Origin: Nematostella vectensis
Lineage: Eukaryota > Cnidaria > Anthozoa > Actiniaria > Edwardsiidae
Direction of reading: 5' to 3'
DNA: 64,000 bases
NCBI RefSeq assembly: GCF_932526225.1
Contig: NC_064044.1
Coordinates: 10,660,906 to 10,724,905 of the forward strand
Notes under the pieces: model-generated
What the model saw: the letters and a program-made list of their open reading frames with translations, nothing else
Told to the model about the DNA's origin: nothing
Database searches by the model: none
Shown: piece after piece, positions 25,001 to 32,840 of the stretch
Layout of the letters: each line of letters begins with the position of its first letter
How positions within the stretch are numbered: the first letter of the stretch is position 1
Translations under genes and position numbers: made by a program

Positions 25001-28000
25001 CACGCACCCATCAAGACATCGCCGTGGCTGTTATCACATACCCCAGCAACTTCACGGTATGTGTAGACCCCCCCTCCCATCCATCCAACGCTTTTCAGTC
25101 CCCTCCCTACCTTACCCCTTTCACGACCTTATGAAAACATCACCGTGGCTGTTACCTTAGACTTCAGCAACTTCACGGTATGTGTAGTGTACGCCCTCCC
25201 CACCTCCCTTTGAAAAATCACTGTAGCTGTTATTACGGTCCACACCAAATTTTATGCTTTATTGATTAAAGACATCTTTCCGTTTCCAGACGTATGTGAG
25301 CTTACATCAACATTCTTAATACGTATTAAAATATGTGTGTGTAAAGCGCTTGGATCATGGCTGATATAAGCGCAATGTAAATGATATGATTTATTATTTA
25401 TTTTCCTTTCTCAGTTTCAGCCATTGAAGTTGCTCAAAGACTTTGAAGAGGTGATGGGAAAGATGGCTTCTCATTATAACGTGAGTTTATAGCTCTTCTT
25501 TACATATGTAGAGTGGAAGGTATTCCTAGAATTCTAATCTGTGTAATAAGGAGCAGATACGAATACAAACTCCCAGGCACGTACACAGGGGGGTTATTTC
25601 TTATTAAGGAACATGCAAATTCTATGCCCATTCCATATGATATTATCCCTGCGCAAGGGATAAACCTAGCTTTAACCATCCAAAAACAGCTTTTTCAATC
25701 AGTAAAATCGATTCAGCGATTGTTTTGGGACAGTTTGGTTTGGCTACGAAGACAGTCATGTTAAATAAAGAAAACGGGATACTTTTCTGGCGAGCTCATT
25801 CTTATTTAACATCATCTATTTGCAGTCTTCCAAAGAGTCCCTTGTCAGCCCAAGGCAGGGCGACCTGTGCGCAGCCAAAAACAGCGACGGGGTGTACTAC
25901 CGAGCGATGATCAAAGCTGTCCTTTCGCCGAACCAGGTATTACTAGGGAAGGGTAAGGAGGGAAAGGGGGGAGGAGGGCGCTTCTTAGATATAGTCAGCA
26001 ACTAGAGTCAGTCCTGGATTCACTTTGCGGTTTTCTCTTTTTCATCAGCGAGGATATCCTGGTTTCACCTTCCTATCATTAATGAAAAACGACAATGACA
26101 TTGACATTTGACAATTATATTTGTTTTTCTCTCAGTACTGCGTTCGTTTTCTGGATTATGGAGACTTTGCCATCCTTCAGTCCAGCGCCCTTCAAATCCT
26201 CAGGGATGAGTACAAGCAGGTTCCGTGCCTGGCCCTACCGGGATCTCTAGCAGGTAGGATGCCAGATAAGCCTGTTAAGATACCAAATAGACCTGGTAAA
26301 ATACCAGATAGAGCTTGTAAGATACCAGATAGACCTGGTAAGATACCAGGTAGAGCTGGTAAGATACCAGATAGACCTGGTAAGATACCAGATAGACCTG
26401 GTAAGATACCAGGTAGACCTGGTAAGATACCAGGTAGACCTGGTAAGATACCAGGTAGAGCTGGTAAGACACCAGGTAGACCTGGTAAGACACCAGATAG
26501 ACCTGGTAAGATACCAGGTAGAGCTGGTAAGATACCAGATAGAGCTGGTAAGATACCAGATAGAGCTGCTAAGATACCAGATAGAGCTGCTAAGATACCA
26601 GGTAGAGCTGCTAAGATACCAGGTAGAGCTGCTAAGATACCAGGGAGACCTGGTAAGACACCAGGGAGACCTGGTAAGGATTCGAAATGATCCCAGGACC
26701 TGAAACGATCGCAGGACCCGAAACGATCCCCAAAAGTTCCCCCAACTGATCCCGGGACCCGAAACGATCCCCAAGAGTCCCCGAAATGAGCCCCAAGGAA
26801 TTGCAGTAATGGACAACAAAAGGAATGTGTAAGGATTGGCTTTCAGTTTTAAAAACATATGAAACATTTAGCTTTATTTGTGTTATTAAAAGGAAATTTA
26901 CATCAACTAAAACTATAGTATTTAGATATTAAAATACGACTGCGGGGGAAATACAGTGGTTGAGTCAGAAATTAGGGTCAACTAACAATTCCTGTGATAT
27001 TAATTTGAAGAACACGGTGTGGATAAATCATTTTTACATGCCAAAAAGAAAGGATAGGACATGCTGCTTTTCATAGGAAGTGAATGTGTTAAGGTTATTT
27101 TTTTGCATGTTTGTATTCGGCGAATAAAAGACCTATCCTATCATGAGATCATGCCGGGGTGTACGCACGACTACATGAGGAAATTAAAAACTCACATAAT
27201 ATTGCTTTCAACAAATGCCACATCCTCTTAATATTTTGCATCGGTAGTAGAAGGGTTGTTCGAGTGTATTACTCAGTGTGCTTTTGTCATTCCATCTTCT
27301 CGGCCAAACCGGCTGCCTAAATATAATGTGTCGGTATATTCGCTCGTGTAAACAAGAATTTCGTGGTGAAATACATGTTTGGTTGTCAAATGAATATTAA
27401 TTTTAAGGGGTGATGTTTACCGGAAATGAGTGTCATGTGTCGGAACCGCAAAATGTTTAGAGTGTGATGGAAGGTCGAGAGTTTGGTTGATCTGAGCAAA
27501 GCTGTGCTATGTTTATGCTGTATTCCTTTCAGTAGCAATTGAAAGTTGTGTATTTGTTTTGGACTCTGTTTATGTGTTTAACGCCGGGCAATGTACTAAA
27601 TATAAGTATTGTATTCGAATTTAATATTTTTAAGTCGCATTGTTTAGAAATTGAGTCGCTGTTAACCCTTAATTGTGCTTCAGGAATTGCAAGTATTTCT
27701 TCTGCTTTCCCTTTGTCCATTACCGCAATTCCTTGGGGTTGATTCCGGGGACTCCTCGGTATCGTTTCGGGTCCCAGGATCATTTGGGGTACTTTTGGGG
27801 ATCATTTCGGGTCCTGGGATCATTTCGGGTCCTGTACAGACCTTGTAAGATACCAGATAGAGCTGGTAAGATACCAGATAGAGCTAGTAAGACTTCAGTT
27901 AAGGTGTACCGATGGTTCAATAGACTACTTACAAGTCATAATACGTATGGTTGTAGTCAGTAAGGTTGCTCTGAGAGCATTTTGTTATCTGGATTTATTT

Positions 28001-28299
28001 CTCCAGACTCAAATTACGCCGATGCCGTATTTCATAAGCCATTTCTCACTATTTTCTCTCCCGTAGATGTCCACGGTGTAGGCGAGTCTGGCGAGTGGAC
28101 GGAAGAGGCCATCGCCCGATTTCAGGAGCTCACGAATTTCAAGACAGTAGTTTGTAGTGTGGAGGCTGAAAAGTACACCGTGTCGTTTGGCGAGGAATAC
28201 AAGATCCCCTTGTCCATTTTCGATACGAAGGATCGGAAGGATTTGAACATTGCGGATTTACTCGTAGAGGAAGGGCTTGCACGGAGAACAGAAAACTAA
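84..28299 (+). CDS. tdrd7: tdrd7-like gene copy A, 3' part (13 exons to stop; 5' end outside window)
   Basis: Tudor-domain scaffold protein of the TDRD7 family. Known members sit in germ granules and act in piRNA-linked silencing and mRNA control; Tudor domains of this class bind methylated arginines of partners such as PIWI proteins. Exons read by me: 84-193, 962-1082, 1235-1363, 3615-3734, 4244-4348, 4854-4883, 4969-5040, 5232-5347, 24316-24487, 25415-25480, 25826-25936, 26136-26253, 28067-28299. All are bounded by AG and GT and their phases join without a stop until TAA at 28297-28299. They encode the end of Tudor 2, Tudor 3, an acidic linker, Tudor 4 and a C-terminal tail. Membership of TDRD7 rests on copy B, which carries the LOTUS domains and is almost identical where the copies overlap. 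Odd points are the huge intron 5348-24315 and four splice-site-derived arrays. TDRD5 is the main alternative name. Confidence 0.88.
436..742. repeat. dispersed ~300-bp repeat, copy 1
   Basis: Contains the blocks cactgtttggc, cttggtctgcaatactcgtg, gtccatatctaaaac and caggctggtgacaaaa. Related copies lie at 57992-58290 and 59702-60006, and a 3' part at 52946-53071. Copies 436 and 59702 belong to the large duplication; the other two are independent insertions. No coding capacity or terminal repeats were recognised, so it may be a SINE-like or MITE-like element. Confidence 0.65.
868..929 (+). pseudogene. decayed duplicate of the following exon (pseudo-exon)
   Basis: Just before the true exon 962-1082 lies a second sequence with acceptor ccatag and the body AACACATGATTCTGCCTG, then GTCGAG and CTGAACTTGAATGAT. 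It parallels the true exon start (AACAGGGGAGACCACACCTG, then GTAGAG and CTGAACTTGAATGAT). One frame reads LPVEFYDTSALNLNDTR against the true TPVELFNTADGLDLNLNDIVR. A net 2-nt loss near its start puts it out of frame with the upstream exon and gives an early TGA. I read it as a tandem exon duplication that has decayed. The same copy is in tdrd7-B. Confidence 0.6.
1235..4883 (+). CDS. tdrd7: tdrd7-A exons encoding Tudor 3 (1235-1363, 3615-3734, 4244-4348, 4854-4883)
   Basis: Exon 1235-1363 starts VNQQTEVAIVYASESGSLFV (the N-terminal strand of an extended Tudor fold) and ends TDHYSK at the donor AAG|gtatta. Exon 3615-3734 gives HVGKICCARSSDGSWYRA, the conserved W-Y-R-A of a Tudor barrel. Exon 4244-4348 gives VKVRYVDYGHEEVIP, the hallmark V-D-Y-G. 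Exon 4854-4883 is a 10-codon exon, AAEVRLAGLK. The 27-bp minisatellite 1364-3225 splits the domain between its first and second exons. The first three exons differ from copy B only at two synonymous third/first-position sites (GTT/GTC and TTA/CTA). Confidence 0.88.
1364..3225 (+). repeat. 27-bp minisatellite grown from the donor of exon 1235-1363
   Basis: The unit is 27 bp: 19 bp matching the exon end (CACTGACCATTACTCCAAG, array form CACTGAACATTACTCCAAG) plus 8 bp of intron (gtattacc). The array starts exactly at the exon/intron junction. Two main unit types alternate: one with ctccaag|gtatta, which keeps a GT donor, and one with ctcctag|tcatta, which has lost it. From about 2400 the units become more diverse (ccaatgtattatcc forms, some 25 bp). 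Long open frames on both strands are a by-product of the 27-bp period and are not genes. Confidence 0.9.
4969..5347 (+). CDS. tdrd7: tdrd7-A exons 4969-5040 and 5232-5347 (linker after Tudor 3)
   Basis: Exon 4969-5040 (24 codons) reads GSLSTEQRDRLMELVAS. Exon 5232-5347 reads MVKCKDVPLVNIFLPTDEEG, then an acidic DLIFDQEEPSTA, and ends CA|gtaagtatt in phase 2. This completes to CAG (Gln) with the first G of exon 24316. The last 47 nt of this exon plus the first 33 nt of its intron are the seed of the 80-bp satellite that follows. Confidence 0.85.
5348..23732 (+). repeat. 80-bp satellite, ~230 units (18.4 kb), each carrying an exon end and a GTAAGTATT donor
   Basis: The array fills almost the whole intron between exons 5232-5347 and 24316-24487. 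Each unit is about 80 bp: 47 bp matching the exon end (key words gacctgatatttgaccagg, gccatcaacaacaca), then gtaagtattgagaagtat, aggggtactaagggg. Every unit therefore repeats the junction CACA|GTAAGTATT. Donor positions 5348 and 5428 show the exact 80-nt step. Common variants are a cggacttggtctttgacta unit of 79 bp, gtgtttgaccaataag, gaccgggaagcacc and ggtaagtattaagag. Units near 23480-23732 are the most diverged. Short minus-strand open frames (64-140 codons) recur only because of the period. Confidence 0.97.
6253..17250. repeat. higher-order repeat of 5,754 bp (~72 units) inside the 80-bp satellite
   Basis: The order of variant units repeats at a constant distance. The same variant strings occur at 6253 and 12007, 6733 and 12487, 7372 and 13126, 8171 and 13925, 9131 and 14885, 9689 and 15443, 10249 and 16003: all 5,754 bp apart. 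Near the end the spacing changes by one unit (11369 to 17043 is 5,674). A further block recurs at 2,238 bp (17043 to 19281). This shows large tandem copying of multi-unit blocks after the single units had diverged. Confidence 0.85.
23733..24315 (+). repeat. intron 3' end with three ~108-bp units ending at the acceptor of exon 24316
   Basis: After the satellite, 23733-24060 is AT-rich with nothing recognised. From about 24064 a unit repeats (atggcaataccacccctgct, cctctgtctgatatttctcg, ctggatcctcaaaataaga). The last, partial unit reads cctctgtccctgaatccacag and runs into the exon (GGACGATTCTCAC), which resembles ggatcctcaaa of the other units. So the array seems to overlap the 3' splice site. 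The exon match is imperfect and could be chance. Confidence 0.55.
24316..26253 (+). CDS. tdrd7: tdrd7-A exons encoding Tudor 4 (24316-24487, 25415-25480, 25826-25936, 26136-26253)
   Basis: Exon 24316-24487 begins with an acidic, Ser-rich stretch (DDSHTTDNSS...DDELDDEPFPP) and ends in the first Tudor strand ITVAVITDPSNFT. The next exons read FQPLKLLKDFEEVMGK, then RQGDLCAAKNSDGVYYRA, then YCVRFLDYGDFAILQ, which is a complete extended Tudor domain with Y-Y-R-A and L-D-Y-G-D. The last exon ends CLALPGSLA plus one base. Two of the four introns start with arrays derived from their own donors. Confidence 0.9.
24488..25200 (+). repeat. 112/121-bp tandem copies of the exon 24316 end plus its donor (six extra copies)
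   Basis: The true donor is ACG|gtatgtg at 24488. Copies of ATCACAGACCCCAGCAACTT followed by cacg|gtatgtgtag recur with junctions at 24600, 24712, 24824 (GT lost: acg|ttatgt), 24945, 25057 and 25178, i.e. steps of 112 or 121. Between them each unit also has a 3'-splice-like cacttttcag (for example at 24511-24520). Each unit thus looks like a small exon, acceptor to donor, of about 79 nt. The remaining intron to 25414 shows nothing recognised. Confidence 0.9.
26254..26690 (+). repeat. 21-bp minisatellite starting at the donor of exon 26136-26253
   Basis: The array begins exactly at the donor (GCAG|gtaggatgccagataagcc). It continues with 21-bp units such as ggtaagataccagatagagct and ggtaagataccaggtagacct (split here as ggtaagatacc plus agatagagct or aggtagacct). 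About 20 units; most contain a consensus-like donor CTG|GTAAGA. The frame of the upstream exon stays open through the array, giving heptads PGKIPDR/AGKIPGR up to a TGA at 26688-26690. A remnant of the array resumes at about 27836-27895, so the two parts were separated by an insertion. Confidence 0.9.
26690..27835. mobile_element. ~1.15-kb inverted-repeat element inserted in the 21-bp array
   Basis: The left end (26690-26830) has cgaaatgatcccaggacc, gacccgaaacgatcccc and ccccaaggaattgcagtaat. The right end (27705-27830) has their reverse complements: attaccgcaattccttgggg, ggtatcgtttcgggtcc and ggtcctgggatcatttcggg. Terminal inverted repeats are about 130 bp and contain short internal subrepeats. 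The middle (26830-27700) is AT-rich with no transposase frame, so it looks like a non-autonomous foldback/MITE-type element. 21-bp array units lie on both sides. I could not define a target-site duplication. Confidence 0.75.
28067..28299 (+). CDS. tdrd7: tdrd7-A last exon, C-terminal tail and stop
   Basis: Acceptor ctcccgtag|ATGTCC; the first two bases complete Asp after the G left by exon 26136-26253. It encodes 76 residues after that Asp, including WTEEAIARFQELTNFKTVV, CSVEAEKYTVSFGEEYKIPL and NIADLLVEEGLARRTEN, then TAA. A tail with ADLLVEEGLA is typical for the C-terminus of Tudor proteins of this group. Confidence 0.9.
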
Positions 28300-28515
28300 A
28301 CAATTCAAGGTGCCTCTGTCTCTTCTACTCTTGTCTACGAGTGATTTACTCGTAGAGGAGGGGCTTGCACGGAGAACAGAAAACTGAACAATCCAAGGTG
28401 CCTCTGTCTCTTCTACTTCATGAGCGAGTGATTTACTCGTAGAGGAGGGGCTTGCACGGAGAACAGAAAACTGAACAATTCAAGGTGCCTCTGTCTCTTC
28501 TACTCTTGTCTACTT
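28254..28515 (+). repeat. ~88-bp tandem triplication of the coding end, stop codon included
   Basis: The block atttactcgtagagga, gggcttgcacggagaaca, gaaaactaaacaa occurs at 28254, 28342 and 28429. Each is followed by ggtgcctctgtctcttctac. The first copy is the real end of tdrd7-A (TAA); in the other two the codon reads TGA. Copies two and three are in the 3' UTR or downstream DNA. Confidence 0.85.
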
Positions 28516-29480
28516 CATGAGCGAGGGGAGGGATGTGAATTATGGCGGATGTGCATTTGACGGATAGGCATGCTCACCGGACAGAGAGCTGAACTCTAGA
28601 AGGCCCATCTGTAACTGTACGAGCGAGGGGGGTGGGGTGGGGTGAAAATCGGAGAACAGACTACCCATCAGTACAACTTTTGCTGACCCTTATGCCAGAG
28701 CCTTGATATAAGGCCATGAAGTCGGACCTACTTTGGAGTTATTACCCGTATTTCGGGAACCAAGAGCACTATCCTAAAAATACCTTTTCAAGACACTTAA
28801 ATGGAAGTTTATAGCACTTAATTATGACTCTAATTATTTCCCACTTGTCAAATCGGCGAGGGGGGACTCGGCATGACCGGAACCTAGCTAAGGTATATAC
28901 TTCCGCTTGGCACCAGTCCCTCTAGTTGCCCTAGTCTAATCAGCAATAAAGGCTCTCGTGATAGCGAAGGCTAGCTATTATAGATAGACTTTCGCTCGCT
29001 ATCATTCATTTTTGCCGCTCTTGTCAAGTAGGCGAAGGGGAGATGCAGGATGGCCGGAAGCTAGTTTGTTACCATTTCTTTCGGACGCTCTTGTCAGCGA
29101 GTAGGGACTAGGGATAACCGTAAGCTAGTTAAGATAGATTGACTTCCGCTTCGTACCAATCTCTTTGCTGCCAAAAATGCATCATATTTTGTGTTTTGGA
29201 ATCCTATAGTGAATTTCGCTTGCTGACATCTCCTATGTATGCGAGGTAATATAATGTTTGTATAATTGACTTTGTATCTTCATAATTATATTGATATCTA
29301 CAAAGACTCGAAGAAAAGTGGTTGTTTAAATGTAAATATAGGCCAAGATCACAGGCTAGAGATATATATCGGACAATAAATGTCATTTATAGACATTAAG
29401 CTTCATTAAAGCACATTTGAGAAAAGTGTATTTTATTTCTGGTAGAGGGGTGTGTGCAAAGCAAGGAAAAGCGTTTAAGT
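28516..29480 (+). other. tdrd7-A 3' flank with possible poly(A) signals
   Basis: Candidate AATAAA hexamers at 28945-28950 and 29375-29380 could end the tdrd7-A transcript. Between 28850 and 29170 three degenerate units share ctcttgtca, ggcgagggg, gaccggaacctagcta and cttccgctt. No coding region recognised. Confidence 0.4.
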
Positions 29481-29485
29481 GTAAA

Positions 29486-30183
29486 GGCCTGTTTACATGG
29501 AGATAGGGTCACCCTACCAGGAGGGTCAAAACATAGCCCTCTTTTACATGAGAACTCGACAAGCTAGGGCTAACACGGGACAGGGCTACCTTTAGGGCTC
29601 GGTCGCTAAGCTTCGTAAAACAACAAAATGGCGGGAAGACGTTCTCTATTGGCGTTGAACTCCATAAGCACACTAAAATGATCTGTATTATTATCTTTAT
29701 CCTTCTCACTACTTTGCTGCTCATTCGCAATATTCTCGGCTTGGAATCCCGGTTGATACTGACGAGTCACCATTTTGTTGTATGCTTGATTTGGCGCGGA
29801 AATACGAGCGCAAAACTACGTAACTTGACGTCATTTGATGCAATTATAGATAGCCCTACCCCTAGGGGCACCCTACTAGCGCGTTTACAAGGCAAAAAGT
29901 TGGCTCTCCTGGTAGGGTCACTCTACCCCTAGGGTCACCCTACTAGCGCGTTTACAGGGCAAAAAGTTGGCTCTCCTGGTAGGGTCACCCTAGCTGGTAG
30001 ATAGGGTCACCCTACCCCTAGGGTCACCCTACTAGCGCGTTTACAGGGCAAAAAGTTGGCTCTCCTGGTAGGGTCACCCTACCCCTAGGGTCACCTTATC
30101 TGACATGTAAACACAAACCACAAAAAACAATAGAGTAGGGTAACCCTCCTGATAGGGTGACCCTATCTCCATGTAAACAGGCC
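29486..30183. mobile_element. MITE-like element with ~40-bp terminal inverted repeats
   Basis: The left terminus ggcctgtttacatggagata followed by gggtcaccctaccagg is mirrored at the right terminus (gatagggtgaccctatctcc, atgtaaacaggcc). The interior has 3-4 tandem copies of cctaggggtcacc-type palindromes with actagcgcgtttacagggc and aaaaagttggctctcc. It encodes no transposase. No clear target-site duplication seen. Confidence 0.8.
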
Positions 30184-32615
30184 CTAGTAGCACGAAGTGA
30201 GTCATTGGTGCGAGAAATAAAATTATTTCGATATCTGACGGTGATGTATTCCAAATTACGTGCTACCAGCACCAAACCCAGCCCCTATACTTCAAAGGGA
30301 ACGATAAAGGGCCTGTCACTCGGGCTTAACAGCAAGAGAATGCGAATGCCTTATTTGACTATTTCTAGATATTGGTTGGTAAATAGTGTGTATAAAATCC
30401 CCATAAAACTTGTCGAATTTTATAACATAAGTTTTAAATATGGATGTAGAATCCTATCATTTATATTTACTCGCCCTAACCCTCATGCTTCTTATCAGAA
30501 TGCTGAATTATGGATCGACTATCTACTTTTTGAGGTGAAGGGAATGGACATTATTGGAGCTTGATTTGTTCCAAGTGAATTACTTTTTTCTTTTATTATT
30601 TTTTAATTTAGGGGGGTAGTGTTTCGCCGCCTAAAGGCTATGAATGGTTAGTCACATATTGGCGATTAGTCCCTCTTAGAGCCCAACATTACAGTGAATG
30701 GTTGCCTTGTTTTAATGGTTGCCTTGTGTTAAAAGAGCCTGGGCGCCCGGGAAACCTGTGATGTTTGATATTTCCCGGCATGACCTCACTCTCGGTTAGT
30801 AAGTAGCTAGCATAGTCCTAGAGCTATAAAAAAATAAAAAGTAATTTGAGCGGCCTTTTAAATAAAGGTGTTGAGGAAAATTCTAACAGAGATGGGTTCC
30901 ACAAGACCACAAGACACTTGCGCTTAGATATCACGTGACTCTTAGGCAAAACTCGCGCGTGCTCAGTCTTTTAGCGGCAAAACATCAAAAACAAAAAGCA
31001 AGCAACGATTGAGAGTCAGCCAGAGTTACTTTGTCAGAAACAACTTATTTTTAGTGAAATATTTTTTGTTTTTATTTTTCGCGTTCTCTTGCGTGACGGG
31101 CGAGCAATTTCTGAGTTTGATTGGGCTTTTCGCTCGGCCCACACACTAGCGTCTGTGTGCAGGCTATTGTATCTCAACCACCCTTGGAGCTTCCATTGTG
31201 AGGATCCGAATCTTCTCGAATGCTCCTCTCGTCCCACCACGTGGCGTGCATAATGCACATGGTACTTTCGAACCGGCAATCGAGCAAGAGCATCTCTTTG
31301 TTCCCGTCACGGGAAAGTGAGCTGGCGCCATTCTATCGGCCGTGGCCGACAGAGCAAAAAATTATGGCACGAAGTTTCTAATTCTCAATATATAAGCTCA
31401 AGAATCTGCATACAAGGAGTTCCTCTGACCAAAAGCTTAATTCCAAATTTTATAGAAATTTTTAAGATACGAAATTTAGATATTTGCGAGCAAAGTTGGC
31501 GTTGATTTCTGATCAGAGCCCGATTTCTCCCTAAAAACGAGGATAATTCATACTTTGGAAATTTGAAAATTGCACTTATATCTCGCCTCATATCTCGAAT
31601 AGACGAATCCATTAGAAAAAAAAAAAACTTTTTGATATGTTGGTTTACATAACATAAGGAACTTCTACGCAAAAATTCAAGCTTAGCGAAGTCAACCAGA
31701 CCTTATTTTGGGAAAACTTGCCATTTTATTGCTCTATCGACCGTGTCTTAATGGATTGTCTCGTAACCTAAATCTTCTTCCCGCCTTGTTGTTACAATAG
31801 TATAACTGACGATTCTCTTATCAATCATTATACTTCGAGTAGCAGGATATCAAATAAATTAAAGCAAATTCCACTTTACTTCCCCCACCCCCTCCCTCCC
31901 AAAAATGTCTGCTTTTTCAGCCGAGCATTTACCTTTTAAGGGGGAGAAACACAAATTCATGCTTTCCCTACTGGTCTAAAAATCCTGCATCGTTTGGTAC
32001 AACCATATTACCTAAGAATATCCCCGTTTCCGCATTAAAGTCGAATCTTGCTCAGCAAACAAGCGTCCACAAGGTCCAAGGTATCCAGGGCGTTTCGTAT
32101 AGCGTAATAAGGCGCGAGACGGCGGAGGGGGGATGGGGGGATGGGGGGGAGGGGGGTGGGGGAGCGAGAGGATCTCTCACTTCTTTCTCATCTCTCGCGT
32201 CCCCTACCCCCTCCACCTCCGCCGGCCTTGTTCCGCCTCGCTCTCGCGCCTGTGACCTCGACACCCTGGGTTTCCGAGGATGAAATTTAACCTATGCCTT
32301 GCTCAATGCAATAACCATATGATATTGTTGTTTGCTTGGCTTGCGGAACCCTTTGAATATTTAGGAGAGTGTATGTCTTCCCTCACTTGTGTTGGTTCAC
32401 GTACGTGGCTTCTTTCATGCCAGTGCACACCACCCCTCCCTCCCTGATGCCGTGTTTCGTCCTGTCATTCCGGGAACCCTTTGTTTAGCCCTCTTTAGCA
32501 TAATAGAGTAGCTAGAAGCTTTCTATAACTTGACCTTTATTTACGTCACAGTTGTTTACCGTAGTATGCGAGAACTGTTCAAAGCGCTGTATAGTTCTAA
32601 TTGTATGATTGCAAG
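30184..32615. other. intergenic DNA before the receptor gene
   Basis: No convincing gene. The frames at 30157-30564 (+), 31034-31279 (-) and 31385-31672 (-) have no recognised homology or splice support. Low-complexity G-rich tract at 32121-32165. The promoter and 5' UTR of the receptor gene must lie in the last part, but I see no clear TATA box. Confidence 0.5.
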
Positions 32616-32840
32616 ATGAAAATGCTACCAAAGCAATTCAGAGCCCAAGTCGGGATCTCCCTAGCTCTGATTTACACCCTATGCATTGTGCATACAGTGC
32701 ACGCACAAAATGACAGCGAAGCTGCTATTGACCCTAGAAACATCGAATCGCTCTGCATAAAACGCTGCCTTGCACTTCGGCAGCACTTGACAAGATTTCG
32801 TCGAAGAAGAGTAGAGTTTGCGAATGTAATAGCAACGCGG
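32616..32840 (+). CDS. receptor exon 1: start codon and signal peptide
   Basis: I chose ATG at 32616 because it precedes a hydrophobic core, GISLALIYTLCIVHTVHA, followed by Gln-Asn, a plausible signal peptidase site. A second ATG lies two codons later. The exon ends ATR|gtaagtgc in phase 0 after the CIKRC motif and a basic RFRRRRVEF run. Confidence 0.8.

Noticed and set aside
26247-26867. 206-codon minus-strand frame (STWYLTRS repeats)
   Set aside because: By-product of the 21-bp repeat running into the inverted-repeat element; antisense to a confirmed exon.
31034-31279. 81-codon minus-strand frame (RRFGSSQWKLQGWLRYN)
   Set aside because: No recognised family, no splice or promoter support; probably chance or an old repeat.
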